Positions 15,841 through 30,500 of a stretch of 64,000 bases of DNA are shown in pieces (within the stretch, counting starts at the first letter, position 1; every line of letters starts with the position of its first letter). Made by a program: the position numbers and the translations under genes. Source of the DNA: Diadophis punctatus similis (lineage: Eukaryota > Chordata > Lepidosauria > Squamata > Dipsadidae); contig JALIGW010000015.1 of assembly GCA_023053685.1 (NCBI GenBank), positions 578,501-642,500 of the forward strand. The letters are read 5' to 3'. The notes under the pieces were generated by a model. That model saw only the letters and a list, made by a program, of their open reading frames with translations. It had not been told where the DNA came from and searched no databases.

Positions 15841-17026
15841 CTCCATGGAAAAAGATAAACTGATAGAAACTCAGCTAGAGGATTAGTGACTTCCCATCCC
15901 CATTTTCATTGTAATCTGCCTTTATTGCTATATTTGATGGGGTTGTATTATGTGCTTATTGTAGGAAAAGGAATGCTCTAAACAGCTTGAAAAAAGTCCT
16001 GTGTTGAGAAGCTGAGAACATTTTTTGTGTATAAAGGCTTTTAGCAATAAATCAACTTAATTGAATCTTCACGTGTAGAATTATGCGCCTGACACCTCAT
16101 CATGTGTTTGTGCAAAACCTTCAAAATGTTCTCACCATGTTATCTTTACTTGTACTTCATTGTATTTTTCCACTAGTATATATAATTACGTTGAGCAGGT
16201 AGTCTATAATTATATGGTTGAGGCAAAATTCTCTAGCGAAATGTATTGAGTTTGTGATGTTCCTGATCTGATGGAAAGTGGAGGGTGTCCTTTATCTGCA
16301 CTCTAGACTCACTGAGATGGAAGAAAGTTAAGCTTGCTGCACATTCATCTATTTTGGGGTTTACAGTAACTCCAAGAATATTTAGCACAAGGGGTATGAT
16401 GGCTTCTGAGCAGAGCAAACAACCTTTCGAAATATATCAAGCTAGGAATACACCGTAAGGGAAATGCAAAAATATAATTTACCTGTCACATCAGCCTTGT
16501 AATTATGCCCTCAAAAATTAATAACCTGGTACAAAAGCAAAAAAGTGACAGAACAGAAATGCAGAATTCTACCTGATGTCCCCCAGTTGTTTTAGATTTT
16601 ATGACCCAGACGAAGAATTGTAGAAATGTTAGTGTAAAATATATAGAAGGCACCAGATTTCTTATCTGTCCTGTGGGAAATCTTTTCTTGTAAAAAATGT
16701 TAATTATGGACAAGTCCATTTAACCCCATACTCTGTTGCTGTTTGGCATTCTACGTAACAACGGAAGGACAATTAAGGGAAAGTGTTTAAAGTATTTGCA
16801 TCCAGCGAACATCTTAATTTCATGAAGCAAAGCAACATTTTTAAGGGACTCAAACGTTTCCACTTTTTAACTTGTTCATTTTTTTATAACGCATTAGTTT
16901 GAAAAAAAATGTAACTGCCTTATTACTCTGAACATTACTCTGAATGTTTTCATATGTAAATTTTCTTCTGGAAATATTTTCAAACTTCTTTTAACAAGAT
17001 TTTCTTTTCTTTTCTTTTTTTTTTAG
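15841..17026. other. intron 1, single-copy AT-rich
   Basis: No recognisable repeat or coding exon. It ends in a strong polypyrimidine tract and acceptor (tttttttttag, 17016-17026) before the ATG exon. Confidence 0.5.
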
Positions 17027-17034
17027 AAATTAAA

Positions 17035-18486
17035 ATGTCTTCATGGCCCAAAGTAACCACAGATCAAGCACAAACACCCGATCCTGAAAAAAGGTAAAAA
17101 CACAATGATCCGTGTTCTTTTTCATCTGGTTTTATTTTAAATCTCTCTTTCCCCCCCTCCCTCCTTTCCCCCCCCTCTGTGTATTAAAAAAGACTACAAT
17201 GTATACATTTCAGTTTAGAAGTTTCACTCTTAACTCTTCATTTAAAAATTGCAAACTATACTTGATGGATACAAACGAAATACTGTATATTGATCTTTGC
17301 ATATAGTAATAGAAGACGTAATCTGACTAAATCATTGAAAATTCTGTGTGAAATTTAGCATTTTAAATTTGCATTGTATCCTGGTTTCCTTCTTTAGTAT
17401 GTTTAGTGGGTACATTTGCTACATTTAGTAGATACATTTGCTGCTAATGGCATGCCCAAATTCACAGCTAATCCTGCCTAACATAAACTATGTGCTTTTG
17501 TGTTACATATTTGTTCTTTGTTTTTTGGTTCATGTGAATAAATACATAAATAAGAAATTGTGCATCACATCTAAACCTATCCTCATTGTTTGTTTGCTTG
17601 CTTGCTTGCTTGCTTATTTATTCATGCAATTTGTATGGCTCAACAAATTATTCTGGGCTTGCTGTTCCTAAGCAAGCTGGTATTTCTAATTTGGTACCAA
17701 CGCTTGGCTTACACTTCTGTTTTTCAATCCGGATTCCAGTTCAGCTGAATCAAGAGTTATCAAAAAATTGTGTTGCTGTGTTGTTCAGTCCCTAAATTGT
17801 GTCCCGCTCTTCATGACCCTATGGATTATAGGACTCCAGACCCCCACCCCATCCTCCAGTATCTCCTAGAGTTTGTCCAAATTCATGTTCATTGTGTCAA
17901 TGACACTAACCATCTCATCCTCTGCAGTCCCCTTCTCCTTTTGCCTTCAGTTTTTCCTAAAATCAAAGTATTTTCTAATGATTTCTTCTCATTTGGTGGA
18001 AGTATGTAAGCTTCAGTATCTGTTCTGTTGCTTACCAATAACAAAACCTTTAGCAACAAAACACTGCAGAAGTGACGGCACGGACTGGTTGATTTTAAAC
18101 CAGTGATGCTCAATTCAAGAGTTCTGAAAGAATTGTATTTGAGATAAAGTTAGAGGAGACTTTCTATAAGTTGCCTTGAGCTTTTATAGAACAGGTGAGA
18201 TATAAATGCAATAAATAACACAATCAAAATCGTTGGCAGAGAAATAGTTTCAAAGCAATATGGCCACGTAGGCAATGAATCCGTCTGCCTCATTAAATCA
18301 GATTGTTGTTTACACTGACGGGCAGCAGCTGTCTTAGTTTTTAGACGAATCTTTTTTTCCCAGAATTTCTGAAAATGGCAGATTTTGACCCTGAAACATT
18401 TACATGCCAAGATACCCAGCTTCACAGAAATTTCCTGGGATTTATAGTTACTGTCGATACGTTGAAATTTTCATAAAATATGATAT

Positions 18487-18517
<31 letters not shown>

Positions 18518-21464
18518 TTATTGGTTTTTCTATGCCGCCCTACTCCCGATATGAATATAATATGGAAAAATAGGTGCTAGGACTACCTATAGCAGTGATG
18601 GTTAATCTTTTTGGTGCTGAGTGCCCAAAAGCGCGCGCGAGCGAATGCATGCACACATGCCCCAATCCCCAAAATGCAATGCGAACACCCCCTTCACATG
18701 TGCTCCCCGCGCATGTGCCCCCCCGGCCCCCGTTTTGGCTTCTAGGTTGGTCCTCCTGCATTTTTGTGCCCGTGCCTTCCCCGATCTCCTCAGTTTCTCC
18801 CCTCCCCCAGCACACCCTAGCTTTCTCCTGCACGGAGAATCACCTGCAGAGGGTGGAATTTGCAGAGATCAGGGAAGGCCCTGCGCATGCGTGGCAGAGA
18901 CCTGAAGACCTGGCCGGCGGGAGGCGCATGCGCAGTGAAGCTGGGCTGGGGTGACGGCTGGTGTGCCTGCAGAGAATTCGCCATCACGGACCTATAGTAA
19001 TATATATCTGTCTAATTTAATTTTTTGAAAATGATGTTTGTTTTTATGGAAATTTCTTGGCTACTAGTTCATCTACAGCAGGGGTGGCCAAACTTTGGTT
19101 CTTTGAGGACCTGTGGACTTCAACTCCCAGAATTCCTGAGCCAGCCATGCATGCATGGCTGACTCAGGAATTCTGGGAGTTGAAGTCCACAGGTCCTCAA
19201 AGAATCATAGTTTGGCCATCTCTGATTACAGGTTCTCTACAATGTCAGTTCTGGAATGTTTCGACCCCAATTACTGGTAGTCCTCGACTTAGTGATCGTT
19301 CGAAGTTACAATAGTACCGGAAAACAAGTGACATTTTTCACATTTATGACCACTGCAACATCCCCATGGTCACGTGATTTACATTTGGATGTTTGACAAT
19401 TGACTCACATTTATGATGGTTGCAGGGTCCCACAGACATACGATCCACTTTTACGACCTTCTGACAAGCAAAGTCAATGGCAAAACCAGATTCGCTTAAC
19501 AAGCATGTTACTAATCTAATAACTGCAGTGATTCACTTAACAAATGTGGCAAGAGAAGTCATCAAATGGGGCAAAATTATTTCTCAGTTAGCAACATAAA
19601 TTTTGGGCTCCATTGTGGTCGTAAGTTGAGGACTATCTGTATAACAGAAATGATTTTTTTTAGGGTAAAGAATTGAAACTGTTTACTGTACTTGGCTCCA
19701 CAAAAGTGTTTGGCTGTAATAAACCCAGTCTTGGGTTTTGTGCTTGCATCTTTGTCGGCATTACACACTTCAGATCTTGCTCAAGGGTTTAATGTGCTGC
19801 ATCTCGTATTCATAGTTAATCAGTGTAACCAAATTCAGTTTTTATCTGCGCCTAAGAAATAGTTAACAGTAAATGAGGCAAGACCAGGCAGCTGTTGTCC
19901 TTATGCTGCCTTTGCTCCTTGACAGATCTTTCTAGACTCTACATCTGCCAGCCAGTTTGAGGGTTTTTTTGTGTGTGTTTTGTTTTAATTGGTTTCTCTC
20001 TCCGGATCTCAGTGGGTCCAAAGCCAGCAGATTAAGCAAAAATGTTTAGAATAATTAGATTGCTTAGCTGATCTGAAAGGAGGGAAAATTTGGCAGAACA
20101 AAAACCTTCGTTATCTGTTGTACGACGTCGAGATTTTAAAAATACTGCTCAGCGTTGGGTTTAAAGGAATTAAATTTATTTATTTATTTATTTGTTAGTG
20201 AGACTTATATACTGCCTCATAGTGCAAGCACTCTCTAAGCGGTTTACATCATTAAGCAATGTATATTTATATTGCCCCCAACAATCTGGGTCCTCATTTT
20301 ACCTACCTCGGAAGGATGGAAGGCTGAGTCAACCCTGAACCGGTGAGATTTGAACAGCTGAACTGCTGATCACAGTCAGCTAAAGTAGCCTGCAGTACTG
20401 CACTCTAACTGCTGCGCCACCTCGGCTCTAAATCACCCTGCAATTTTCATCATCACTCCAGCTTTTTTTTTTCTTTTAATTCTGTAACACAGTTAGAAAA
20501 GTCCTTTCTTAAGCCTTTGCAAGTCTAGCATGTTATTTTTTGTTTGATCTGATGTTACCAAACTCCAAATGGCTTTGGATGGTTCACTATATATCAAAAC
20601 AATATTAAAAAAACCCATGTAACCAAAACGAAGAACAGTAAAACCAGCCTTGGACAAAGAAAAGAAGAACAAATGGCAAAGTCACCAACCCAAAAACATC
20701 TCTCCAACAAAGGAGCACTCGATTGGTCCTTGTGCAGTTACATGTACACCAACTGCGCCCATTCCTTGTCAGGAGTCCCTGCTCATGGTCACTGATGCCT
20801 TGGTCACCTCCCGTTTGAGACATTGCCCTGTGTTCTACTTGGGTCTGCTGGTAAAGACCACTCAGAAATGGTAGCTGGTCCATCAACTGGCAGCATGAGA
20901 ACCTATGGGTGTACTTCACAATGCCCAGATTCAGTCTGTCTTAAACCTTTTTAAGACACAGTCCACATTCAGAGAAAAATCAGTACTTCTAACAATGGCG
21001 TTGACTACTTTTAACTTTAGTATAAATTAATTGGTTTTTCTTTTTGGGTCCAGGCAAAGACCAGGATGGATTCCTCGACTTCTGGAGTAAGTAATTACAT
21101 TAACATTTCTATGGTTAATTGAAAGCAAGCTCTGCCCATAACAGCATGATCAAAGGTTTTTGGGTGGGTGGGTGGATAGATGAATGAATACAGACAGACA
21201 GAAGAGATGGGTGGGTGGATGGATGGATGGATGGATGGATGGATGGATACAGACAGAAGGGATGGATGGATGGATGGATGAATACAGACAGACAAGAGAT
21301 GGATGGATGGGTGGATGGATGGATGGATGGATGGATGGATGGATACAGACAGAAGGGATGGATGGATGGATGGATGGATGGATACAGACAGAAGAGATGG
21401 ATGGATAGATAGATACAGACAGACAGAAGAGATGGATGGATGGATAGATGATAGATAGATAGAT

Positions 21465-21503
<39 letters not shown>

Positions 21504-21504
21504 T

Positions 21505-21573
<69 letters not shown>

Positions 21574-24500
21574 ATAGGACAGATGTTTTCCTTGTAATAT
21601 ATACACCACTTCACGCCATGTCCTTGGAATGGCAGAGAGGGGGGGAAAGATGTCTAATTTCTTTGCTGGGATCTTTGTTAATTCTGAATTGACAACAACA
21701 ACAAAAAGCTGTTTCGGATGTCTCCCATCAATGTTTCGCCAGATAACAGATGTTTCAGATCTTATTCTGCAGAGTCTAAAATCGGATTCCAAATCCCCCA
21801 AAATGGCTGTTTTGCCATTCTGTTGTCCAAAAATGTATTATGCTCAAACTCTTGTGGCAATCCTTAACACACACATCTTTCTCCTTCTAGTATAAATCCT
21901 TACAAATCCATTCAGAAGAGTTCTTACTCTCCCCCAGACGATTATCCGAAGGATCATGAGGATGGTAACAGGTGAGAAGGATCTTTTTCCCTTCCATACT
22001 CACTTCGGTTATAACCCTGAAGTAAAGGCACAGGACAAATAATAACGGATGGAATCAAATAATTATGTATTTATTCTGAACTCCTGAAAACAATGCAGCC
22101 CCATGCCTTCTTCGATGTAAACCAGTTCTTAGCATTTGTTCAACTTGAGGGTTGTGATATTTTGTTTAAGAGGGAGATAACACTAGTTCTTGTGTGTTTT
22201 TTTGGCTTAAAGCTTTGAAGAACTTTTTGGGCAGCAGTATCATCCATCAGCAGAGAATGAAGATAATTACGAGAGACACCAGCACCCTCAGAAAGGTAAG
22301 AGTTACTTGAAATTAAAGCTGCGCTAAGAATGTGCTTGCTCCTCCAAATTCCTTTCCTTTCAGTTTTGCATTTCAGTCCCGTTGGGTTCTCTGATGGTTA
22401 AAAGAAATATCAGAAGTATTTGTTTCCAAGCAGAGTTTTCTTTAGTAAAGTTTTATTGAAACAAATGGCGTAAGCTACAAGAACTGCAGCAACTGAACAT
22501 TTTTGTGTTTAGTACCAATTTATCCCAAACACATAGCTTTCCAATAGGGAGACTGGTCTTTTCTGGGGAGTCCTTAGTGCTCTCTGAGCTTGGTTGTTTG
22601 CTTAAGGTCATTTCAATACCCAACTTGGTAACGTCATCAGTGCTGGTGAGTGTGGAATTTGCTCCCTGTTTATATACAGTGGCTTGCCCTGCCAGTGTTG
22701 GTGGGAGTGTGGTTTTCCTTTTGGCAGTTCTATCTGTCTTGTCTATCTTGTCTGTCTGTCTGTCTATGATCAATTAGAGTTCAGCCCATTTTATTTATTT
22801 ATTTATTTTGTGAGATTTATATACCGCCTCACACTGCAAGCACTCTCTAAGCGGTTTACACCAGTAAGCAATGTATATATTGCCCCCAACAATCTGGGTC
22901 CTCATTTTACCTACCTCGGAAGGATGGAAGGCTGAGTCAACCTTGAGCCGGTGAGATTTGAACCGCTGACCTGCGGACAACAGTCAGCTAAAGTGACCTG
23001 CAGTACTACACTCTAACCGCTGCGCCACCTCGGCTCTTATTTAGAGCTTCTGCAGAAGCTTTTCTATGTTTCCCATCTTAAAATGGTGAGAAATTATGAT
23101 GACAGAATATGTTGGTTGAGTCTTGGAGGTTTCTGCCTCCCCCAGACCAATTTTAAAAAAACAAGGTGCCCCCCTCACCCGCCATGATAGATGCACATAT
23201 CTGGCCAAAAAGGACATCCATCCATCCATCCATCCATCCATCCATCCAATCTATCTTCATCCATCCATCCATCCATCTCTTCCTTCCTCAATCTGATTAT
23301 CTGCTTATATGTTTAGATGACAGTCACACCAAGGATGCTCATCGCGATAAGTTGTACCAGCAGTTTTACCAGCAGATAGAGAAGGAATACAACAGAGAGA
23401 GACCTTCAGACTGTGTCATCGTTTCCATCAGCAAGGATCAAGCGTAGGTCTTTTTTTTAAAGATGCAGTTACTGATGCTTCACTGAACTTTGAGCTAACA
23501 GTTCCCCATTTAATTTCACTTTTAGCAATACGATTAACTCTTTTTAGAGATCTTGATTTTCCTGTTTTGTTTCTGAAGTGACAAAAGAGCCAGGATGGCG
23601 GTACATGTCTGTACTGCATGACCGAGCAACCGAAATATATCTCTAAATATAGCATCATCATTTGCATGGAGAAAAGATTCCCCCACCCCACCGCATTTTT
23701 CTCATAAATTCCTGTTATTAGAACTGTCCCAGAATAAGACTCTAGGGCATAGGTGGGTCAATTATGTCACCTTTACGACCTGTGGACTTCAACTCCCAGA
23801 ATTCCTGAGCCAGGCGGCTCAGGAATTCTGGAAGTTGAAGTCCACAGGTCGTAAAGGTGACATAGTTTGCCCACCCCTGATCCAGAGAGTTGAATAAAAA
23901 TAATAAAAATGGCAGTAAAATTGGCTCAGCCCCCATTATTCCCACCATCTTTTAGACCCTCTACATTACATTTTTGGCACCTGTTTCCCATGAATGGGAA
24001 ACTATTAAAATGGTCAAATATTTTGATTTCCTTCTGTCCCTTGTAACTTGGGTGTCAGTCCTATTGGGTATGGTAGGATTATGACTTACTTAGTGTAAAA
24101 TGGTTGTAAGTTTAGTACTGATTCTTACATGTATGTTTTAGTTAACAGGGAGATCTCTTTAAAAGGGGTATGGTAACTTTATCATAGTAACTTCAGATCT
24201 TACAGTCACCTGTGAGTTTTCCTGCCCGTCCACGTCCATTTAAATCAAGATCCACCTGTCCTTTTTGCCTATGAAATATTCTAACTTTTCGTATGTATGG
24301 ATTATCATTTGGTGTTTTTAAAAAAACCATTTTAATGCGGTCCCTTGTTCTTCTTTGCTCAGATATAACTTGAATATCAACATAAGTAGTATGGGTAGTG
24401 GTACTGAGCATTCTTTAACGTGAAAATTTGTGGTTAAGCTCTGTCCATAAATGAAGCCAATTGAAAAAGTGTAATTTTGATGTTGGCATTATGGAAATTT

Positions 24501-27500
24501 ATAATAATTAGCCACAGCATTACCCCTTTCAGTTGATTTTGAATGCCATGAAATTCACCGAGGGTCATTAAATTAGCATTCGGTATCAAAAATTTCATCT
24601 TGATACTTAAAATAACGATTATTATTTCCTCTTACGCAGTTCCTGAAAAAAAAGGCCCCCATAATTTGCAGATTTTCACACAAAAGTGCTTAGCATCTCT
24701 AAAATGCTCTCAGGATTTTTTTTTCCCTTGAAGACTTTCCAATATAAAAACACGTCAGTTGAAAGCAAACATGCTACCTCCAACTTCGCTTAACTTCTGA
24801 CTTTTGGGAGTTTCACATGCTTTGATTAGACTTTTGTTACCCTTTTGTCATTTTCCTCCAATTCTTGTAGCATGACCTTAACCAGGACTTCTTAATTTGC
24901 ATTCTCACTGTTCTCCACACAACATCAAGCACATTATCAATAGTAAATAGCAGTCTCTATTGGAGTGTCGCTGTTGTACGTCTTCGCTAAATGAATTGTC
25001 ACTGTAATTTTGACGAATCGTATTGTGACATTAGCGAAGTTGTAAGAACGACTTACAGGGCTGATTACATTTGTCCTCGATACTACATTGCCAAAATGAC
25101 ACCTGAAGCCTGCATTGTTTTTCTGGTAAAATATTTCCTTCATCTTTTTCCAGTTTCCCATCCAGTCAAAGTGGGAATTTAAAAAAATCCTGCCTTTTCA
25201 TCTGTTTGCTCTTGTCACAGCAAGCGTGTTAGGTAAAACTAGAGGCGGTGATAGTTCATCTCACGCTAAACTTTTTCATGCAGACTTCAGAGCCCCAAAC
25301 CTTTGGCCACCTTTTCTTTCTGGTTCTATAAACATCACCACCCCTAAATGTTTGTCCATAATTAGTCTCACGTGTTCGTATCCTCAGATGAGATGTTAAT
25401 GCAACTATTTAAGAATAAATCTTTGGGTTTGGCAAAATATAAAAAGTGTGTTTCCCCCCCCCCCGGTAAAAAAAACTTTCTTATTCCAGAAAGGGCCTAT
25501 TAAAACATGGCATACAAAATGGCTATGAAGCATAGGTAAAATTGCCAGTTACTTGAAATTCTTGACTGCCATTTCATCTGATTAGATAAATTAGATCTAA
25601 TTACATAAATTTGGACATCTGTGCCTATGGAATTTTCAATAAGGTAAAATTGCAGCCTCAAAAAAGTGAGTTTCTGTCCAGAAAGAACATGGAATGACCC
25701 ATAATAAAAGCCTGGTTGAATTAAGCCATTCTGTAAAAGTGCCAGTACATGCAAAGCATTTATAAAATCTAAATAAGGTGCTCGTTTTTAAAAATTGCTT
25801 TGCAGTGTAGTCTTTGCTCCTTCACATCAGTTTACTTTTAAACTATTTCAAATCTGAGAAAAGAAAGCAGAATTCTCTTGGGCTGTTCTTTGAGAGTCCT
25901 AATTGCCATTATTAAATAATTTCCACGTGTGCATACTTCTAAAGATCACTTTATATTCAAAAATCTCATTTACGTATGTTAACCAAATATTCACAAATAC
26001 TAAGCAGTTTCTCACGGATGCACACCTGAGGTTCTCTTGGAATTGTTGTTGAAATGGAAGCAACTTAAACATTCTATGTCCTTATACAATTCAATCACCG
26101 CAAAGCGAGACTTAAGCCTAAATTCATATAAACAAGGGCTTCACCAGTCAGTTTGATATTGTGGGGAAATCTTGTGTTTCCCACCAAGGAAGTTTAGCAC
26201 CAAACTTCTGTACCTGTAATATGTAATTGTAGATGTAGAGATCTGATTTTTCCAGCCTGTCACTCTCCAGAATTCTCAATCAGCCATTCAACAACTCTGA
26301 AAATCATATATGGAGGATGCCCTGTTGATGAACATCATTGTCTGCAGAGATCAAAGTCTAAAATCGTAAAACGTAGGACACTGTATGACCCAATCAGCTC
26401 TCCTTTTTTGCTACAAATTTAACCTCAATTTTTCTGTAAACATTTCAGTTGGGAAATGTATGGCCCACATTGAGGTTCTTCTCTGAATACCTGGAAGTTT
26501 TATGACTGCTTAAATCTACATTTCATAAAGCAAGGGCCCCTCTGTTTCAGGTGACTTGGCAAAAAAGCACACCTTTAATTTATCTCAATATTTTCAGTGA
26601 ATTTTCTTGCCGCACACAAAAATGACTCTTACTAGGACACTGGCACTAATAATATATTTTCTGAATTACTTGTAAAATAACGTGCTTCTTTGTTTTTGTT
26701 TTTTTTTCCCCTTTTGTTTGTTTGTTTTTTCCTTCAAGGGAATATTCAACAGCCATAGGCCATCGGTTGCAGGATCATGGCCTTGTGGTGGAAATGATAT
26801 ACCTTACTTCTGAATCAGGTCTTACACGTGCCCTCCAGGAAGTTAAAAACGATGGTTCTCCATTTTGCGTTCTTGTTGAACCATCTAATGTAACACTTTC
26901 CTCATGCACCGTAATCATGCTTCATCAGACTATCAAAAGTAAGTTTAGCTTACCGTAAGAACTGGTCCCCGTTCAGAAAATGCTCTCTCTAGATCCATTC
27001 CTCCTCATATTAAAACACATCAAAACTATCCTCTTTGAGACATGATTGAATATGCCGAAGAGCAGTAAAATAATTAAGAATTCCTAGCCGTACACCGCTA
27101 CTGCACTAACAAATGTACTTCATCCAAAATTTACCTTCTGTTTGTAGTAGGCATTTTTTTTCTTGCATTTAAAAAGAACATTACAATGTCAGTCACATCT
27201 CAACGCCATTCCTCTTTCCAGAGGTGGTTTTATAAAAGTAGTCCCACTTAGGAAATTTAATTCAACACACAAAGCATGCGCCAAGTTGAGTCACCCACGA
27301 CATTTCATAGAAACGGGCGTGTTTGTGTTGAATCTTGGACATAACAACGTTCAATTAAAAGTTTGGCATTTTGAGTCCGAAGGTAGCTTTTAGCTCCGCG
27401 GTCGGAATGGTGGAAGGACGCGGCGGTTTTGTGTTTGGGGTTTTTGGGGTCTGGATGTGACTTTTTAAAAAGCAAGGTGTCTCTCTTCTCTATAGTCCAC

Positions 27501-30500
27501 CGTAATATGCCCATGGAAGATGCCCTGGCTCTGATAGCTAAAGAGTTTGAGGAAATTTTTGCTGAGCATGAACAACAGCAGCGCACAGAGATTTCCCACA
27601 AAGCAGCTGATCTGGCGGATGGCTTTCTAGAACGGGAGCTTTATGAGAGTTACCATGTGCCTCTAGGCATTAGAAACCTCCTCTTTCTGTTAAGTGAGGG
27701 AAAGCATTTATATGTGGAAGAATTGAACTCAATAAGTGACTATCTGAAGACCAGGAGAAATAAGCTTGAAGGTATTCATGTTCCCCCATTCCCCCATCCC
27801 TCCTTTCTTCCTCAACAATACCCTCTAAATCCCACCCACAATCTCAAAATAACATATGCCCCCCCCCTTCAAATAAGAAAATACCCAGTGTGAAAATTCC
27901 CCATCTTCCCTCGAACCGGGGTGTGGGGGTGGGGAGGAAAAATCACACTTCGTGCATGAACGCTAACATGGTTAAAAATGAGATTTTCTCGAGAAGGGCT
28001 GCAACTTGATCACCCGTTATTTGTGGGTAACGGCTCTTCCGCTAGGAAGTGGGGTGGGTACTTAAGATGGATTCCCTGAGATTGTCTGCATCTGTCCCCA
28101 GCTCGTCCTTATCCCAGATTCCTTAACATTTGTCCTTTCTTTGCGCTTTCAAAGTCTCTTCCAGGTGAGTAGGGAACTTGTCATCCCTATTCGCGGGGCA
28201 TTGGGAGAAATGCCACCTGTCCTGAGTGCATGGGATATATGGCTCTTAATGATAAAAAGGGCACAAACGTTGTCCACCATACCATGGCTCAGGTTGGAGA
28301 GCCTCTCCCCACTTTAGGAGACCACGAAGCACCCTACTGCTAAGCCCCAAATTTGTCGTTCCCCCCCCACAAAAAGTTGCTTTCATCCGGCTGTCGTAAT
28401 AAAAGAGTAACCGCCCCCCTTTGCCTCTACCGCCGTCCGATAAGTCACATTTCACATGGCGAAAGGCCGTTACGAGGTATAATTAGAGCAAGTGAAAAAA
28501 AAATGTGTAACACTCGCGGGAAAAAAAGACACCCTCCCTAACTGCTTTCTATTATAAAAGCCAATAACCCTACCAATTTACTACTTCAAATCACTTCCGT
28601 GACTCCTATAAAAATGACTTTCCCACCTCACATCCTTAAAATTTCCTAAGCCTTAATATCCCTGCGTAAATGGACTGGCTGAAAAAGAGGACATTAAAAT
28701 AAGCAGCCAGGTTGACTTCTTGGCTAGCGGCACGTCTTGCTAATCGATTGTTTCCTTGCTAACTTTGGGCCCTCCTAATCCAGGTTTTGTTGCAGAAACG
28801 AATACTTTAGCCGCCGCAGGTGAAGACGGCGAGTATCCAAATGCCAGGCCAAGCGGGAGCGCTCTCCCCCCGACGCTGAGCAAGCCACCACCTCTGCTGC
28901 CAACCCCTGGTCGAACTCCTGTGTTAGGGCAGTCTGCTGTGCCCTCGCCTAAGCCAGCTTTGTTGGGCAAAAGACCGATGGGGCCTCTTCTTCCCACTCC
29001 AGGTTAGTCCATCAAAATACAATATTGTTGTGGCGGCACGGAAAACCACTCTTGTTTCAAGAGTTTAGTGACCTATTTGGATTTATCCAATTAAATATCC
29101 TAAGGATATTAACCCTTGTAGTAGGGCTGTATTACTATTATCCTTCTCATCTTTCCTATTACCTTCTATTTGTGCCTTATGATTTATCACTTTGTTGTTT
29201 GTATGCATGCTGAGAGTTTATGCAGCGGAGACAAATTTCTTACGTTTCCAATCACACTTGGCTAATAAAGAACTACTCTACTCTACTCTACTCTACTCTA
29301 TTATGTTATTCTCCTGCCAAGATGGCGCCGCGGACGGCAGCCTTGGTGAAATGCTCTCCGATAGTTTTCCTATTTTTTATCATTCTTTGTGATTCCCTAC
29401 GGATTTCATACTCAAGAGACCAACTACTAAGCATCCAGCAATGTTTCTTCTTTGATGAACAGCTTTCTGTGACTTCACCCCTCCCCCCCTGTCTTTACAA
29501 ATGCAGAAGAGTTTCTAACACAGGAAGAAATAACTTCCTCTGAACAATGGATAAACAAGAACAAAAGGAAGAGGCACCAAATGCGGAAAAAGCTGTAAGC
29601 GAGTGGGAATTTTGAATAGAGTAAGGAAAAGTGGGATAAAAACCCCTCTCCCCTCACTCTTTCTGATTAATTTAGGCTCACTCGCTAATAAGATGGATGA
29701 ATTACGTCTTTTAAATAGATGCAATTCTGATTTTTACAACTCAGCAGCCCTCTGCTTCATGGAATCCTGGCTAAATGAGTCAATTGATGATAAGGTAAAG
29801 GTTCCCCTCGCACAAACATGCTAATCATTCCTGACTCTAGGGGGCGGTGCTCATCTCCGTTTCTAAGCCAAAGAGCCAGCGCTGTCCGAAGACGTCTCCT
29901 TGGTCATGTGGCCGGCATGACCAAATGCCGAAGGCGCACGGAACACTGTTACCTTCCCACCAAGGTGGTCCCTATTTTTCTGCTTGCATTTTTTACATGC
30001 TTTCGAACTGCTAAGTTGGCAGAAGCTGGGACAAGTAACGGGAGCTCACTCAGTTACGCGGCACTAGGGATTGGGATTCGAACCGCCGAACTGCTGACGT
30101 TTCTGATCGACAAGCTCAGCGTCTTAACCACTGAGCCACCGTGTCCCTCCCAATTTATAATAGCAGCCTGCATATTCCAGGATTTCAGATACAACGATCA
30201 GGCAGAATTGCAGAAACATCTGGTAAAAAGAAGGGAGAAGGCTTATGTTTATATATCAACGACCACTGGTCCAGAGACATAACTATACTAAAGAAATACT
30301 GTGATGTGGACTTAGAGACATAATTGCAAACCATATTATTCTCCACGTGAGTTCTCCTCATTCCTCCTTATTTTCGGGGAAACATGGTACCACCTCTTAC
30401 AATACTAGACAACACAGTATCAACAGTAGAGACCTTCAGATTCCTAGGTTCGACCATATCGCAAGATCTAAAATGGACACCTAACATCAAAAATGTCATC

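Larger units (their letters stand above)
17094..21053 (+). other. intron 2 of the NCOA5-like gene (3.96 kb)
   Basis: Holds a Bov-B fragment, a hAT-like MITE, a foldback MITE, a pogo-like MITE and a tRNA SINE, each listed separately. The remaining sequence is AT-rich with no coding exon. The next exon (21054-21086) is only 33 nt and encodes [10 protein letters not shown]. Confidence 0.6.

Noticed and set aside
17889..18113. minus-strand ORF with [10 protein letters not shown]
   Set aside because: It is the reverse frame of the Bov-B fragment.
22789..23040. tRNA gene
   Set aside because: A and B boxes are present, but the sequence continues as a SINE body with an (AAAT)n tail and repeats elsewhere in the window.
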